Positions 23,764 to 33,683 of a stretch of DNA of 64,000 bases are shown piece after piece. Numbering within the stretch: the first letter of the stretch is position 1; every line of letters starts with the position of its first letter. This DNA comes from Linnemannia elongata (taxonomy: Eukaryota > Mortierellomycota > Mortierellomycetes > Mortierellales > Mortierellaceae), in NCBI GenBank assembly GCA_036320915.1, contig JAXBDG010000011.1, forward strand, positions 1,696,501 to 1,760,500, in the 5' to 3' direction. The notes beneath the pieces were generated by a model. The model worked only from the letters and a program-made list of their open reading frames with translations. It made no database searches and was not told the origin of the DNA. The position numbers were made by a program, and so were the translations under genes.

Positions 23764-24549
23764 TCAGGGCTCGTTCTTCCTCTTCCTGTTGGGCAAGGGA
23801 GCATGGGCGCTGAAGGGCTTGAACAGTACAATGGGTGTTCCATTGATTTCGGTGAGCTCACCGCTCCATGCCATGGCATAGAGTAGCTTGAGGTCCTTCT
23901 TGTCGGTGTCCGTAAGCATGCACTTCTCGCCATAGTTCATGATAGTGAATGGGCTTTCGCTGCCGAATACCTCCGAGCGCCAACCATCTCCGATTTTCTT
24001 GTCCTCCAATTTGGCGAACCAGTGGCGCAGACCAAAGACATGGCCAAGTTCGTGGGTCAGCGTCTCTACCTGGTCTTTCTCGCTCTGATCATCGAACATT
24101 GTTGGATAGATGGTAAGTTGTTGCTGACCCCCGCCAGGGAAGAAGGCGCTGGCTAGAACACAGCCACTGTTGTCGCAGTCTTCTTGTTCGCGCACAACGA
24201 ACTCGAAGTCCCATAGCGCTCTGTTTTCAAGGAACATGACTGGGACTGCGTCACCCCACTGCGAGATCGCCTTATGGAACAACGCGAGTATCTCCTGCTT
24301 CGTCCTTTTCGACCTCTTCAGTGAACGCTCGTCAAAGCGGTATTGCAAAATAACACCTTTGTCCCAAAGCGGGATGAGTCCACGGGTGCCTATTCTGTGA
24401 GCCATGATATCCACTTTTGGGGTGTCCTCCTTAGGGGCACGCTCTCCGGTCAGGCACAGACGGGTCTTGCCATTACGCTGCTTGCCGAAATGGTGGGTGT
24501 CTTTAGATTCATCGTGCTTGTCTTTGACTTGGCGAGTGTTGTGAGACAT
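23764..24549 (-). CDS. Matrixin-like zinc metalloprotease (M10-type active site)
   Basis: Single exon, 261 residues. It carries the metzincin zinc motif HELGHVFGLRH at residues 166-176 (three His ligands and the catalytic Glu) and a Met-turn, TIMNYG, at about 202-207, in the order expected of matrixin-type peptidases. It would hydrolyse peptide bonds in an unknown substrate. It has no signal peptide (N-terminus MSHNTRQVKDKHDES is hydrophilic) and no typical cysteine-switch propeptide. Two cysteines (CDNSGC) precede the active site. A TATAAAAGA box at 24649-24641 lies about 95 bp upstream of the start. It sits in the repeat-rich island. Horizontal acquisition is possible but not shown. Confidence 0.75.
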   Translation of the reverse strand: MSHNTRQVKDKHDESKDTHHFGKQRNGKTRLCLTGERAPKEDTPKVDIMAHRIGTRGLIPLWDKGVILQYRFDERSLKRSKRTKQEILALFHKAISQWGDAVPVMFLENRALWDFEFVVREQEDCDNSGCVLASAFFPGGGQQQLTIYPTMFDDQSEKDQVETLTHELGHVFGLRHWFAKLEDKKIGDGWRSEVFGSESPFTIMNYGEKCMLTDTDKKDLKLLYAMAWSGELTEINGTPIVLFKPFSAHAPLPNRKRKNEP

Positions 24550-24640
24550 TTGAGAGTGCGAGTTGCTTGTGCCTACAGACTTGATAGGGTGGAGTGTTTG
24601 GATGTGAGATTACCATGAAAGCCAGTGCAGGGTAGAAGGG

Positions 24641-24649
24641 TCTTTTATA
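24641..24649 (-). promoter_or_regulatory. TATA box of the metalloprotease gene
   Basis: TATAAAAGA on the minus strand, about 95 bp upstream of the ATG at 24549. It supports that start codon and the single-exon model. Confidence 0.5.
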
Positions 24650-24805
24650 CCTGTCAAATCCGCTTGCCGCAGGCGATGTTGCTTCACATGAATCGGTATG
24701 TTGTAGGGTGTGGGCACACCTCAAGCCCGTCCAATCACTGTAATACAACGAAAATGACTGGAACGTTTCAATTGTGGTCTGCAAGCGCCTGGGCACAACT
24801 TATTT

Positions 24806-24950
24806 TCAAGCTCTTTCCATTGTTGGCTGGGTAATCACTACATCATATGCAGAAAGTACATCGAATCAGGGGTCTGAATACATGGCGATCTAAGCTCTTT
24901 CCATTATTGGTTTTGTAGCCACTACATACAAAATGTATGAGTCATGAGAG
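24806..24950 (+). repeat. Short direct repeat
   Basis: AAGCTCTTTCCATTGTTGG at about 24809 recurs as AAGCTCTTTCCATTATTGG at about 24893, each followed by GTARYCACTACAT. The two diverged units are about 85 bp apart, in DNA without a gene. Confidence 0.6.
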
Positions 24951-25579
24951 CAGCTATGGGCTGGGTGGTTTGAGCGCTGCTTAATCCTCCGCAATGACTA
25001 GTCGGGCACCATAACGAGAATGTTTCAGTCATGGAATCAGGGATCTTTACACATTATTTTTTATACTTTGTAAGCTATAAATTAGAGGACATTTTGCATA
25101 CTTTGCACGAAACACCAGGTATTAATGCTTGCCTTAAAGTTGCATGGTGCTTGCCTTAATGTTGCATGATGCCTGTCTTAACGGCGCATGATTTGGTAGT
25201 GGCAGACCATGGAGTGAAAAGTACAAGGAAAAATGGAGACGGGAAAGAAAGAGGTTTTACTCAAATTGGCGAGACAGGATCGTTTTAATTACCCTGTCAA
25301 GCCGTAGTCAATTCTCAATTCGTTGATTAAAAAGGATTGCTGCTCAATAGCAGCACCTATCCTTAACACGAAGAATTCACGAAATAGCAGAAAAGAAAAT
25401 GTTTGTGGATAGTGCCCAATATTTAGACACATAGCCAACCAGGTTTCAACGTCAGTCCCTAGCGCGCTTCAATTTATGGCACACCGTGTTAGTTAAAAAA
25501 TGCAAATTACCTGGTACACTCAATTATCCTAAAGCTACAATCGACTTTAGGTTCGCCGAGAAAACACATTTTCCCCTAT

Positions 25580-26240
25580 CTTGGGTGGTAACCCTTACCT
25601 CGACCACATATATCCAGTCCAAATGTCGCGCTTATTATAGGATCTGGCTAGTGCGCAAAGCTAAAAACGTTTTCTCACTTTAGTTTTACTTAGAGCCCCC
25701 TATTCTGCCTATTTTGGTGCACCTCCACCTTCAACCACGACCTAACCCTGGGCCTGGAACCGAACCTAGACTCAGTTGCGTAGGGTTGGACGGCCTTTTG
25801 AGTATTCATCGCGCCACCACTTACTCAGAGGTTTTGTCGATCCGTTTATCTTTCTGCGAGTCATTTTTGCCATTGGACTGTGTCCTATCAATGTTTAGCA
25901 TATTTGGTCGTTGCCAATATAATCCAATAATGTATGTACATACAAGTCTGAGCCCTTTTAAAGCCAAGTGGTGCCCCTATCACATGCATTCAGTTCAAGA
26001 TGTTACGGTTAATTTAGAACCTGGCTAGTGTACAAAGCCGAGTTTTCTTGGTCCACCATAACTCTTCCTCACGCGCGCCTTTTCTATCTGGGCATAAATA
26101 CACCGTCTCCTGAAGAATACTTCGACTACGACCTAGGCTGAACCTAGAACCGGGCCTCGACTCAATTGAACTACGCAAGACTCATTGACCTCGCGTCCAT
26201 CATAGCTTGCTCCCAAGCTTTTTGAGAAGAGGAAAAACGA
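25580..26240 (+). repeat. Two diverged direct-repeat units of about 380 bp
   Basis: CTGGCTAGTGCGCAAAGC at 25644 corresponds to CTGGCTAGTGTACAAAGC at 26021. ACGACCTAACCCTGGGCCTG at about 25738 corresponds to ACGACCTAGGCTGAACCTAG at about 26128. Offsets of 377-390 bp suggest an old tandem duplication. No coding capacity is apparent; 24550-26270 holds no convincing gene. Confidence 0.6.
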
Positions 26241-26273
26241 CTGTTTAGATCACATGGCTCAATGACAAACCAC

Positions 26274-26311
26274 ATGCTTGTGGAAGCCAGGTGTTCATGT
26301 TGACGTCGCTC

Positions 26312-26343
<32 letters not shown>

Positions 26344-26845
26344 ACTGAAGCAGAATTCAGTAAGCGTTGGATTGTTCACCCACTAATAGGGAACGTGAGC
26401 TGGGTTTAGACCGCCGTGAGACAGGTTAGTTTTACCCTACTGATGAAATGCTGTTGCAATAGTAATTGAACTTAGTACGAGAGGAACCGTTCATTCGGAT
26501 AATTGACATTTGGGCCTGCCTGAGCAGGCAATGGCCCGAAGCTATCATCCGTTGGGTTATGGCTGAATGCCTCCAAGTCAGAACCTATGCCAGAACGCGA
26601 CGATTGCCGCCTTGTTCCATTTTTAGTTGAATACGAATAGACCTTCGGGTCCAAGATCATACTACGCGGGGTTATCTTGCAGAGCGGAAAGGCTTTGTGA
26701 TGTTCCTGCTAATGTTAATTTCAAATATTGAAAGGGATAAATCCATTGCAGACGACTTTAATTGAACGGGGTATTGTAAGCAGTAGAGTAGCCTTGTTGC
26801 TACGATCTGCTGATATTAAGCCCATTGTTTTATAGATTTGTGCGA
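26274..26845 (+). pseudogene. 28S rRNA 3' end fragment (copy B, about 570 bp)
   Basis: Matches the last part of large-subunit rRNA, including the sarcin-ricin loop (AGTACGAGAGGAACC at about 26476), GGTTATCTTGCAGAGCGGAA and the terminal GATTTGT near 26841, then runs into flanking spacer (GAAAGAACAACATCTCT). Its first 40 bp are the most diverged (GGAAGCCAGGTGTTCATGTT). It starts abruptly at the 28S position used by copies A, C and D and has no rRNA sequence upstream, so it is a dispersed partial copy. It is the longest of the five. Confidence 0.88.
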
Positions 26846-27204
26846 AAGAACAACATCTCTTTTCTTTTCTCTACTATCTTTTTTTTTCAAATGATGTTTA
26901 AGGGCCTTGGTTTAACTTCATAATCCATTGTCCGTTAACTTGAGAAAAAAAATAATACGGTGGCAGCAAAGATAACCAACCCTTTTTGTACGGTGTACTT
27001 TTGTAATGGTGCTTTCGAAGAAAGCAATTTGATTGAAGAGTTTCTCTCTAACCACCGCCTTTTTTCTTTGCTTTTACTTTTTTCTTTTATGCTTCGACTC
27101 GGCACTGTGAATGGCCATTACTATAGAGTCTAGGCGCAGGTCATGAAATTTGCAGCAGCTTAATGACTCTCAAAATGTCCGCACGCGTCAAGTTGGTATG
27201 ACAA

Positions 27205-27490
27205 GTCATATTGTTACAAAAAGATGTGGTGGCTAGGCAGTGGCGGCGAGGCTTTAGATTAGCAGTCATTCCTAGCAGACTAGTATTAGTAGTGCGCCGA
27301 GCTCTTTCGTCTGCTCCTTGTCCTTTTACACAAGAGCAGAATTGACAAGAGTCTCGTTGGCGCCCTGCAGTCGTGTATTATTTTAGGATCCCACTATTAC
27401 TACGCTACCACAACCCCTCCATCCCCCCCGTACCAATTGAGGACTTAACAGCGGTCCTATCACTCTGGCCAGGACCTCTCCCCTGAGTAA
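27205..27490 (+). repeat. Dispersed repeat, copy 1
   Basis: Begins around ATTGTTACAAAAAGATGTGG and ends around CTCCCCTGAGTAAC. It aligns with 31245-31572, sharing CTAGTATTAGTAGTG / CGTAGTATTAGTAGTT, CCTTGTCCTTTTACAC and a strongly conserved ATTGAGGACTTAACAGCGGT block. Both copies follow a 28S fragment. No coding capacity is seen; the rest of 26846-27807 holds no gene either. Confidence 0.7.
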
Positions 27491-27816
27491 CAATATCAAT
27501 GCGACATCTTGAGAAGAGGGAACAATAAGGGGCTTTCATGTCTCTTGGTATGGAGGCGTTTTATTTTGTCTAGCGTTATTTGAAGTCTTTCTAGGTTAAA
27601 AAATAACGTGGCCAATTTGTTTGGAAAAATCCAAAGAAACACAAACACAAGGTATGTCATCTATATCGTTTCTTTTTTTTTTTGGGTCATCATTGCTACC
27701 ATCAAGATAGCGGAGTGTTGTTTGGGTTCCCCTTAAAATAACAAGGAACAGCAGTTTAAGGTAGTTTATTGTTGATCATTTAGTGTCCCTTCAGTGCAGA
27801 TACCTGTCCATTGTCT

Positions 27817-27821
<5 letters not shown>

Positions 27822-27851
<30 letters not shown>

Positions 27852-28817
27852 TCAGTACGATTTTATTGTGGCTTAAAAAGCCTTTAGAAAGTTATTCTGC
27901 GCTATGGTTTTCTGGATTTCTTGTAGAATGGTGTGGATGATATCACTGCTTGATTGTGTGTGTTGGTGTAAAAAGAGAACAGTGTTGGCTGTTGAGATTC
28001 CAATAAGGCAACAGGCCAGTAGTTGTGGGATAGTGATGTTGAATTGGGTTTGATATCAAAGGATGGTGGTTGGAATGACAAGACCTTGTGAAGATCATCA
28101 TCCGACCATACTGTTTTGGAGGTGTGTTGCTTAAGGATTGTTTGCCACGCAATGTACTTGGGGGTGCACTGAAAGGTGTGATGTGTCTTGTCCTCGTGTC
28201 GCTCTCGACAACCGGCCATGCTGCAGTGAGGTTCTTGCTTCCAGATCTTGTATCGTAGAGTTCCACAGGGGAGCCAATCCCTTTTAAACCTCCACCACAT
28301 GGTCCTAGCCCGGTGTGGTATCTTGGCTCTCCAGAATCGGCGCCATTGTTTTAAGGAACCCGCCTCTGGATGGGTTGATGAGTTTGGGTCTGGCGGTGTG
28401 TCCTGTCTCAGAAAGGTTCGAAGATGTTTAGTTGTAGCCAATTCGAGAGTAATGGGATTCTTGGTGTTTGGTAGCAAAACTGAGGAGAGGATGCGTTGTG
28501 CCAGGGTATCCTCCTGTGTGAGCTTGGGGGGGTTCGAGAGTGCTTGTTGCATGTTGTGACGCATCAACCGACGTTCCTGATAGGCTTGGATTCCTAGCTC
28601 CACTTGGATAAGGCGGAGCTTGGGGGTTAGGTTCGTTCGTCTGACAAGGCGGAGGAGCCCATTGTCGTTTGTGGAGAACTGGAAAAGGTCTTCCACTCGG
28701 AGTCTGAGGGCTTTGATGGTGGTGTCCGTCGTCTCAAACCACCATTCGATCGGTGAGGAGGCGAGAGTTGCGGAGTCGGGCAGAGTGTCGGCAAGGGCCA
28801 GTGCTTTAAGGGAAGGA
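27822..28817 (-). mobile_element. 5'-truncated LINE (non-LTR retrotransposon) insertion
   Basis: The element reads on the minus strand and ends in a poly-A tail, seen as a run of about 29 T at 27821-27849. It is bounded by a perfect 14-bp target-site duplication, CCATTGTCTGTTCT, at 27808-27821 and 28818-28831. Only the last kilobase of the element is present, as expected of incomplete reverse transcription. The perfect duplication and long tail suggest a fairly recent insertion. Confidence 0.88.
27902..28817 (-). pseudogene. LINE ORF2 C-terminus with RT zinc-binding domain
   Basis: About 300 codons are open from the truncated 5' end of the LINE to the stop at 27902. The domain following reverse transcriptase (zf-RVT) is recognisable: WRRFWRAKIPHRARTMWWRF, then CGTLRYKIW and the knuckle HCSMAGC...HHTFQC. 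The polymerase and endonuclease domains are absent. The open frame extends through the upstream duplication by chance and has no start codon of its own. It is a dead fragment. Confidence 0.82.
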
Positions 28818-28946
28818 CCATTGTCTGTTCTAAGGTTTTGTAACAAGTCTTCTTTTTCTTTTGGACACGTGAATTAAGGGTAGTGCATCAACGAGGCTTG
28901 TGCTTTGCTGATCAAGGCAGTTTTGAGTATGAGAGGCGACAAGTGC

Positions 28947-29190
28947 ACTCATGCCCATATGTGCCCAATGCCGCCCCTTAATGCCCATTTTTTTCCCAGT
29001 AATGCCCAATATCGCCCCTTTATGCCCAATGTGTGCCCCGACTCATGCCCAATTCACTCTTGCCCATGCGTGCCCCGACTCTTGCCCAATGCGTGCCCCG
29101 ACTCTTGCCCAATGCGTGCCCCGACTCATGCCCAATGCATGTTCAACCCATGCCTAATGCGGCTCAGTGCGTGCCTGATCATGCCCACAA
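28947..29190 (+). repeat. Imperfect tandem array with seven CCAAT boxes
   Basis: Units of about 23 bp (core GCGTGCCCCGACTCTTGCCCAAT) repeat upstream of the zinc-finger gene at 29341. CCAAT pentamers lie at 28965, 29006, 29026, 29049, 29086, 29109 and 29132, all on the plus strand; the last units are spaced exactly 23 bp. CCAAT is the known site of the HAP/NF-Y complex. The array ends just before the TATA box at 29206. Confidence 0.75.
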
Positions 29191-29205
29191 ACAAAATGCA
29201 AACCG

Positions 29206-29217
29206 TATATATATAAA
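29206..29217 (+). promoter_or_regulatory. TATA box of the zinc-finger family gene
   Basis: TATATATATAAA lies 124 bp upstream of the ATG at 29341 and directly after the CCAAT array. The spacing fits a transcription start near 29240-29260. Confidence 0.55.
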
Positions 29218-29340
29218 GAAGCGAAAGTTTCTCTCTTTCTCATTTTTCCTTGATCATCCTTAAATTACCCGTCTTCCTACTGCACATTTTCCATCCTTCT
29301 ACAGCTCGTTCTCCATCTTTTTACCATAGAACCCACCATA

Positions 29341-30377
29341 ATGAACAACATCGGATTCGTTACTACAATAGGATCTGATATTGAAGTGACTTTTTGTTCG
29401 CCCTATTGCTGCGTTTGTGGGGTCACATTTTCAACAAAACGAAACCTGAGACGACATATTCTTGGGGATGGCGATGCAGGTCGGCACCCGTGTCCAACTA
29501 TCGAGAGTATTTTGAGACAGGAGCTGGAAAAAGCAAGTATATTTAGAACCGACCACTTTTCTGCCAGGATAATACCTGCTACAACTACGGTACATCATGA
29601 TGTCTAGCCTGAACCTGAATTCACACCTTGCAAACGATGCCGAACATTGTAGTATATAGCTTTCTCACCTTACCTTGCTGCTTTTCATTTGCATTTTAGT
29701 CTCTTGTTCCCTCTGTCGCGCCTTCCTCTGAATCCCCTGGCCCCTTTGGTCCCCCTGCATCCTCTGCCGCCACTGCTTCCTCCTCTGTCTCCCCTTTGTT
29801 TGATTCCTCTGCTTCCTTCGCCCTTTCTGCTCTTCCTGTTTCTTCTACTCCTCCTGCTGCCTTTTCTGCTCCTCCTGTTTCCTCCACTTCGGGTGCTTCC
29901 TCTACTCCCTCCGATCTCCCTGTTTCCTCTACTTCCTCTGCTCCCTCCGATCCCCTTGTTTCCTCTACTTCTGTTGCTTCCTCTGCTCCTCCTGTCTCAG
30001 CTGCTGCTTCCCTTGTACCCAACAGCGCCAGCACACAGGATCAATATCAATCCATTATGTTGAGCTTGCAGAACTTGGTTACGCAGGACCAATTTCAAGC
30101 TCTTGTGTCTATGATAAGTCGTTTAGAGGATACGGTTAAGGGATTGCGTAATGATGTATCCAGGAATTCAGAATGGACGGAAAGAACTATTGGTATTCAT
30201 GAGCGAAGACAGCTTCGGCAAGCGTCTCCTTACTCATCCAATACAGCCCTCACTCCTTCACCCCATAGCAGACATCACCGCCTATCCGGCTCCGTCGGCC
30301 CTACTGCCAGTCAGCATAGTATTAAGAGTTTTAATGGTGTAACGACTAGTACACCAAAAGAAGAAGAACATAGATGA
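29341..30377 (+). CDS. Zinc-finger protein of an unrecognised repeat-associated family (intact copy)
   Basis: Two exons, 29341-29589 and 29700-30377, join in frame to give 308 residues. The N-terminal part holds an atypical finger: C-x2-C, twelve residues, then His (CCVCGVTFSTKRNLRRHI), with the fourth ligand displaced (His or Cys in GRHPC). A linker of about 100 residues rich in Ser, Pro and Ala follows, then a helical region with two TQDQ(Y/F)Q repeats and the block SRNSEWTERTIGIHER. A degenerate paralogue at 39539-40243 keeps that block. The gene has its own TATA box and CCAAT array and ends about 65 bp before a 28S terminal fragment. Function unknown; DNA binding and coiled-coil dimerisation are inferences. 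Confidence 0.6.
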
Positions 30378-30440
30378 GTTATTAAAAAAATGACTTTTAA
30401 CTTTTTGCCTTGCAAACAGGATTAAGAATGGACACCACGC

Positions 30441-30520
30441 GGTAGAATAGCCTTGTTACTACGATTTACTGAGATTAAGCCCATTGTTCTGTAGATTGAA
30501 AGAACAACATCTCTTCTCTT
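30441..30520 (+). pseudogene. 28S rRNA 3' terminus fragment (copy E)
   Basis: GGTAGAATAGCCTTGTTACT and the following GATTAAGCCCATTGTTCTG correspond to the last 55 bp of 28S in copy B. The match continues past the rRNA end into the same spacer (GAAAGAACAACATCTCTTCT). It lies just downstream of the intact zinc-finger gene. Confidence 0.75.
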
Positions 30521-31137
30521 TGCTTTTTTCTTTTTTTGAATGCTCCTGGTAAGGTAGTTCAATACTGTACAGGCAGGCTGTCACAAAATTAAATGTTCGT
30601 TGTGGGATTTGAACCAGAACCATTTCTGCATGCTGTGCGCCATGGTCATAACAATCTTTTTACGCGACAACCTTTGGGAAATCACGCGTTATCACTGCCA
30701 TTTTTGCTTTTACCAACGCAACCGAACCTGTGAAATCCAAATCTGAAGAGTAGACAAGCCTATGACCGATACTGATCGATATAATCCCAAAAACCATACT
30801 TATTTGACAGCTGACGATGAGGCCGACAATATATGCATGCCTGCCCAACGGTAACGTTTTCTACATTCAAAATGGCATCGAATAGTTGCGATTTGAGATC
30901 GATTGAACGTAAACTGATCGATTTGCTCAATGGTCAAATGTTTCATTTTTGGACCGGCGACGAAGTAATATCGTACATAATAACCTGGGGTCTACTTGTT
31001 CTCAATCGCGACGAAATCATGGAGGAAGCCAGATTCCGGCATCATCCAGACAGAAAGGTAGCAATAATTACCTCAACGAGAAATCTAAGCAAACCGGCGG
31101 CTTAGCAATATGAATGAATAGTTCCCTCTTCATATAT
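30521..31137. other. Interval with one unassigned small open frame
   Basis: A plus-strand frame from an ATG at about 30872 to a stop at 31105 gives some 77 residues of protein-like composition (SIERKLIDLLNGQMFHFW). No family is recognised and it may be chance. Nothing else is seen here. Confidence 0.2.
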
Positions 31138-31232
31138 TAACTGGCTTGTGGCAGCCAAGCGTTCATAGCGACGTTGCTTTTTGATCCTTCGATGTCGGCT
31201 CTTTCAATCCTCCCTGCATCGAATTCGTCGGG
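31138..31232 (+). pseudogene. 28S rRNA fragment (copy C)
   Basis: CTGGCTTGTGGCAGCCAAGC through TCGATGTCGGCTCTT matches 28S very closely. It then decays with the CTCTTTCAATCCT junction also seen in copy A. It begins at the same 28S position as copies A, B and D and is followed within about 15 bp by a dispersed repeat. Confidence 0.82.
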
Positions 31233-31244
31233 CGCGTTGTGATA

Positions 31245-31572
31245 CTTTTGTTCACTTGTACTGTTACAAAAAGATGAGGTGGCTGGTAGTGATGGCGACG
31301 TGGTAGAGTAGCAGTCACTCCTCTTAGCGTAGTATTAGTAGTTTGTTCAGCTTGCTCATGTTTGCTCTTTGTCCTTTTACACCTTTATTCTTGGACTCAG
31401 ACTGGCGAGAATTTTGCTGTTGAACTTCAGTGCTTTGTTTCGAGAATTCATGTAGGACGTCATTATCCCCCCCCCATCTGCACACACCCCCTCCCCTTCC
31501 CCCCCTATTGTACCGATTGAGGACTTAACATCGGTCCTACAACTCTGGCCGCCGACCCTGCTCCCCTGTAAC
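31245..31572 (+). repeat. Dispersed repeat, copy 2 (interrupted by a hAT element)
   Basis: Aligns with 27205-27490 (TACTGTTACAAAAAGATGAG start, conserved ATTGAGGACTTAACATCGGT block). Its 3' end, CTCCCCTGTAAC, is the exact site of the hAT insertion, so the repeat was present before the transposon arrived. Confidence 0.7.
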
Positions 31573-31704
31573 CAGTGAACCACACCGCTCAACTTCAGGT
31601 GCAAAAATTGGCGTCTCCAGCCACCTTCCGGTGTGGCCACCGGTGTACTGAAGCGATGGTCCACCGGATGAAAAAATTAAATAAACGGTCACACACCTGT
31701 TCTC

Positions 31705-31880
31705 TTTCCGGTGTGCACTGGTTCTCCTACCAGTGTACACCTGTTCTCCTTCCGGTGTACACCTGTTCTCCTTCCGGTGTACACCTGTTCTCCTTCCGGT
31801 GTACACCTGTTCTCCTTCCGGTGTACACCTGTTCTCCTTCCGGTGTACACCTGTTCTCTACCAGTGTACACCTTTTTTTC
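31705..31880 (+). repeat. Left subterminal 22-bp tandem repeats of the hAT element
   Basis: About eight units with core CCGGTGTACACCTGTTCTCC, including five exact CCGGTGTACACC cores and two CCAGTGTACACC variants. Each unit contains the palindrome GTGTACAC. Subterminal repeats of this kind are transposase binding sites in other hAT elements such as Ac. Confidence 0.85.
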
Positions 31881-32050
31881 TTCCAGTGTCTACTAATGCA
31901 TGATACCGCTCGTTTTTTTTTGCAACTTTCGCATGCGTCACCATCGGTGAGGCTTGGATACACCATGCTCTGACACAGAAGGAAGGAGTAAATAGTATGT
32001 TGTAGGAAATACATTCATCTCTACCCTATAACCTTCCATCATCTCCCGCA

Positions 32051-33648
32051 ATGAATTACAACTACGATCCCTTAGAGGATACCACATACGATGACTTGAG
32101 CGAAGATCCTTATTCTCACAGTCCACTAGGAGAAGAGTTCGAGGAAGACTTTCCTTCGAAGCCTAGGCGAAGTGCCATTGGAGCCCGATGCGTTGATGAC
32201 GAAATGACTGACGGACCTGTTGACGAAAACAGCAAAGAGGGCGAAGATGAGTCCTTCCTTTCAGTAAGTTATTGAAGTTATAAAATCTGATTTTGTGCCG
32301 TCCCAAGTTGTGCAAGTTTACTTACTGACCCTGCTCCTTTATTGGATTCGTGCAACCTAGTGGGGAAGCGTGTTTTTGGGGACAACCGGGAGAGATTTCT
32401 ACGGTCGTTCGCGACGAACCTCCTGCTGTTCTTGAGCCCCCTCCATTGCTTCGCATAGCCTCAATGCCCGAAACAACTGCCAACCCTGTAGCGTCTCCCT
32501 CTCGTTCACGGGTTGCCTACCACCCTTACCGCTCCCAAACTTCCTCAGCGCTCTCCGATACCACGGATTCGACATCGATTTCTGGATCATCTCGACGTGA
32601 GAGTACTGATGACCCCGAGATGCGTGCTGCTCCAAGGGGTATTCCAAGGTCTCAAACATCTCACTCCAGGGCCACTTCAATCGCCATTATTGAGGACATG
32701 AGGACCGGAACTCCGTTGTATGATATGAGCCCAACCCAAGTTCGTGAAGAGCAGCGTCGCCAATTGCGTGCCCGGTATACGTGTTCGGAGCGATGGCTGC
32801 AGGTGGTAGAGAGATGTCTTCCGTATGAGCTCCCTTCGCCTGAAGATTGTAGCGAGCATGCTCCAGAGGAGATGAAGGCTTTGATACATGTTCCAAACCG
32901 TGCGCGGGCTCGTGGTAACGCTATCTTCTCCCATTTTTTCCGTTCGGTCAAAGTCTTCGATGAGGGAGAAGAAAAGAGCAAATATATCTGTGCCATAATG
33001 ACCGACGACTCCTGCAAGACCAAGTTATCCGGTGGTGCTGGAATGATCGGCCGCGAAAGTCATATGAATAGCACCCACAAAGAAGTATACAAAGCCTTCC
33101 GATTATTCCAGGGGCTCCAGAATTGCCTGGAGCGCTTGCCAGTCGACCTTCACGCGTCCAAGGAGCAACAAGAATACCAAGCACCTTCGACCCCCAAGCG
33201 GACACCCAGGAAATCGAAATTTCTGAGCGCCTTACCCGGTATTCCGATCCCTACTTTGGAAGATAAGGCAACCGTCGAAGCATGCTGGCTAAATCTCCTT
33301 AGCGAGGGTGCGGTGAACTACTCTTTGTTCGACAACCCTAATTTTCGGAAAATCAAGGCAGTGAGCATGCGGGGATTCGACGTCCATGCCTCATATACGA
33401 TGAAGAAGAAAGTCGCCAATACCACCCGCGACAAGTATCTCCACCTTCGAGGACTGTTTGCCAGGGACATGGACCGTTGCGCTATCACATTCGACGGCTG
33501 GACAAGCGCGGACCAGCGCAAGTATCTGGGGATCACAATGCACTACATTACCCCAAGCCTACAGACGGCAACAATCCTCCTCGACATGGTGCTAATTGAA
33601 GGAGAGCGCCAGACGGGAGAGTTTCTGCTGATAAAGCTTAGTAAGGTT

Positions 33649-33683
<35 letters not shown>

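Noticed and set aside
26274..26845. Functional rRNA gene
   Set aside because: Only the last part of 28S is present, with diverged positions and no upstream rRNA; it is a dispersed fragment.
30590..30665. tRNA-like GGTTCAAATCC on the minus strand
   Set aside because: The T-arm stem pairs poorly and no matching acceptor stem or anticodon arm could be built.
31705..31880. Regularly spaced 22-bp repeats resembling a CRISPR array
   Set aside because: The units are directly adjacent with no unique spacers, are mirrored at 35548-35640 and lie inside hAT inverted repeats in a eukaryotic genome.
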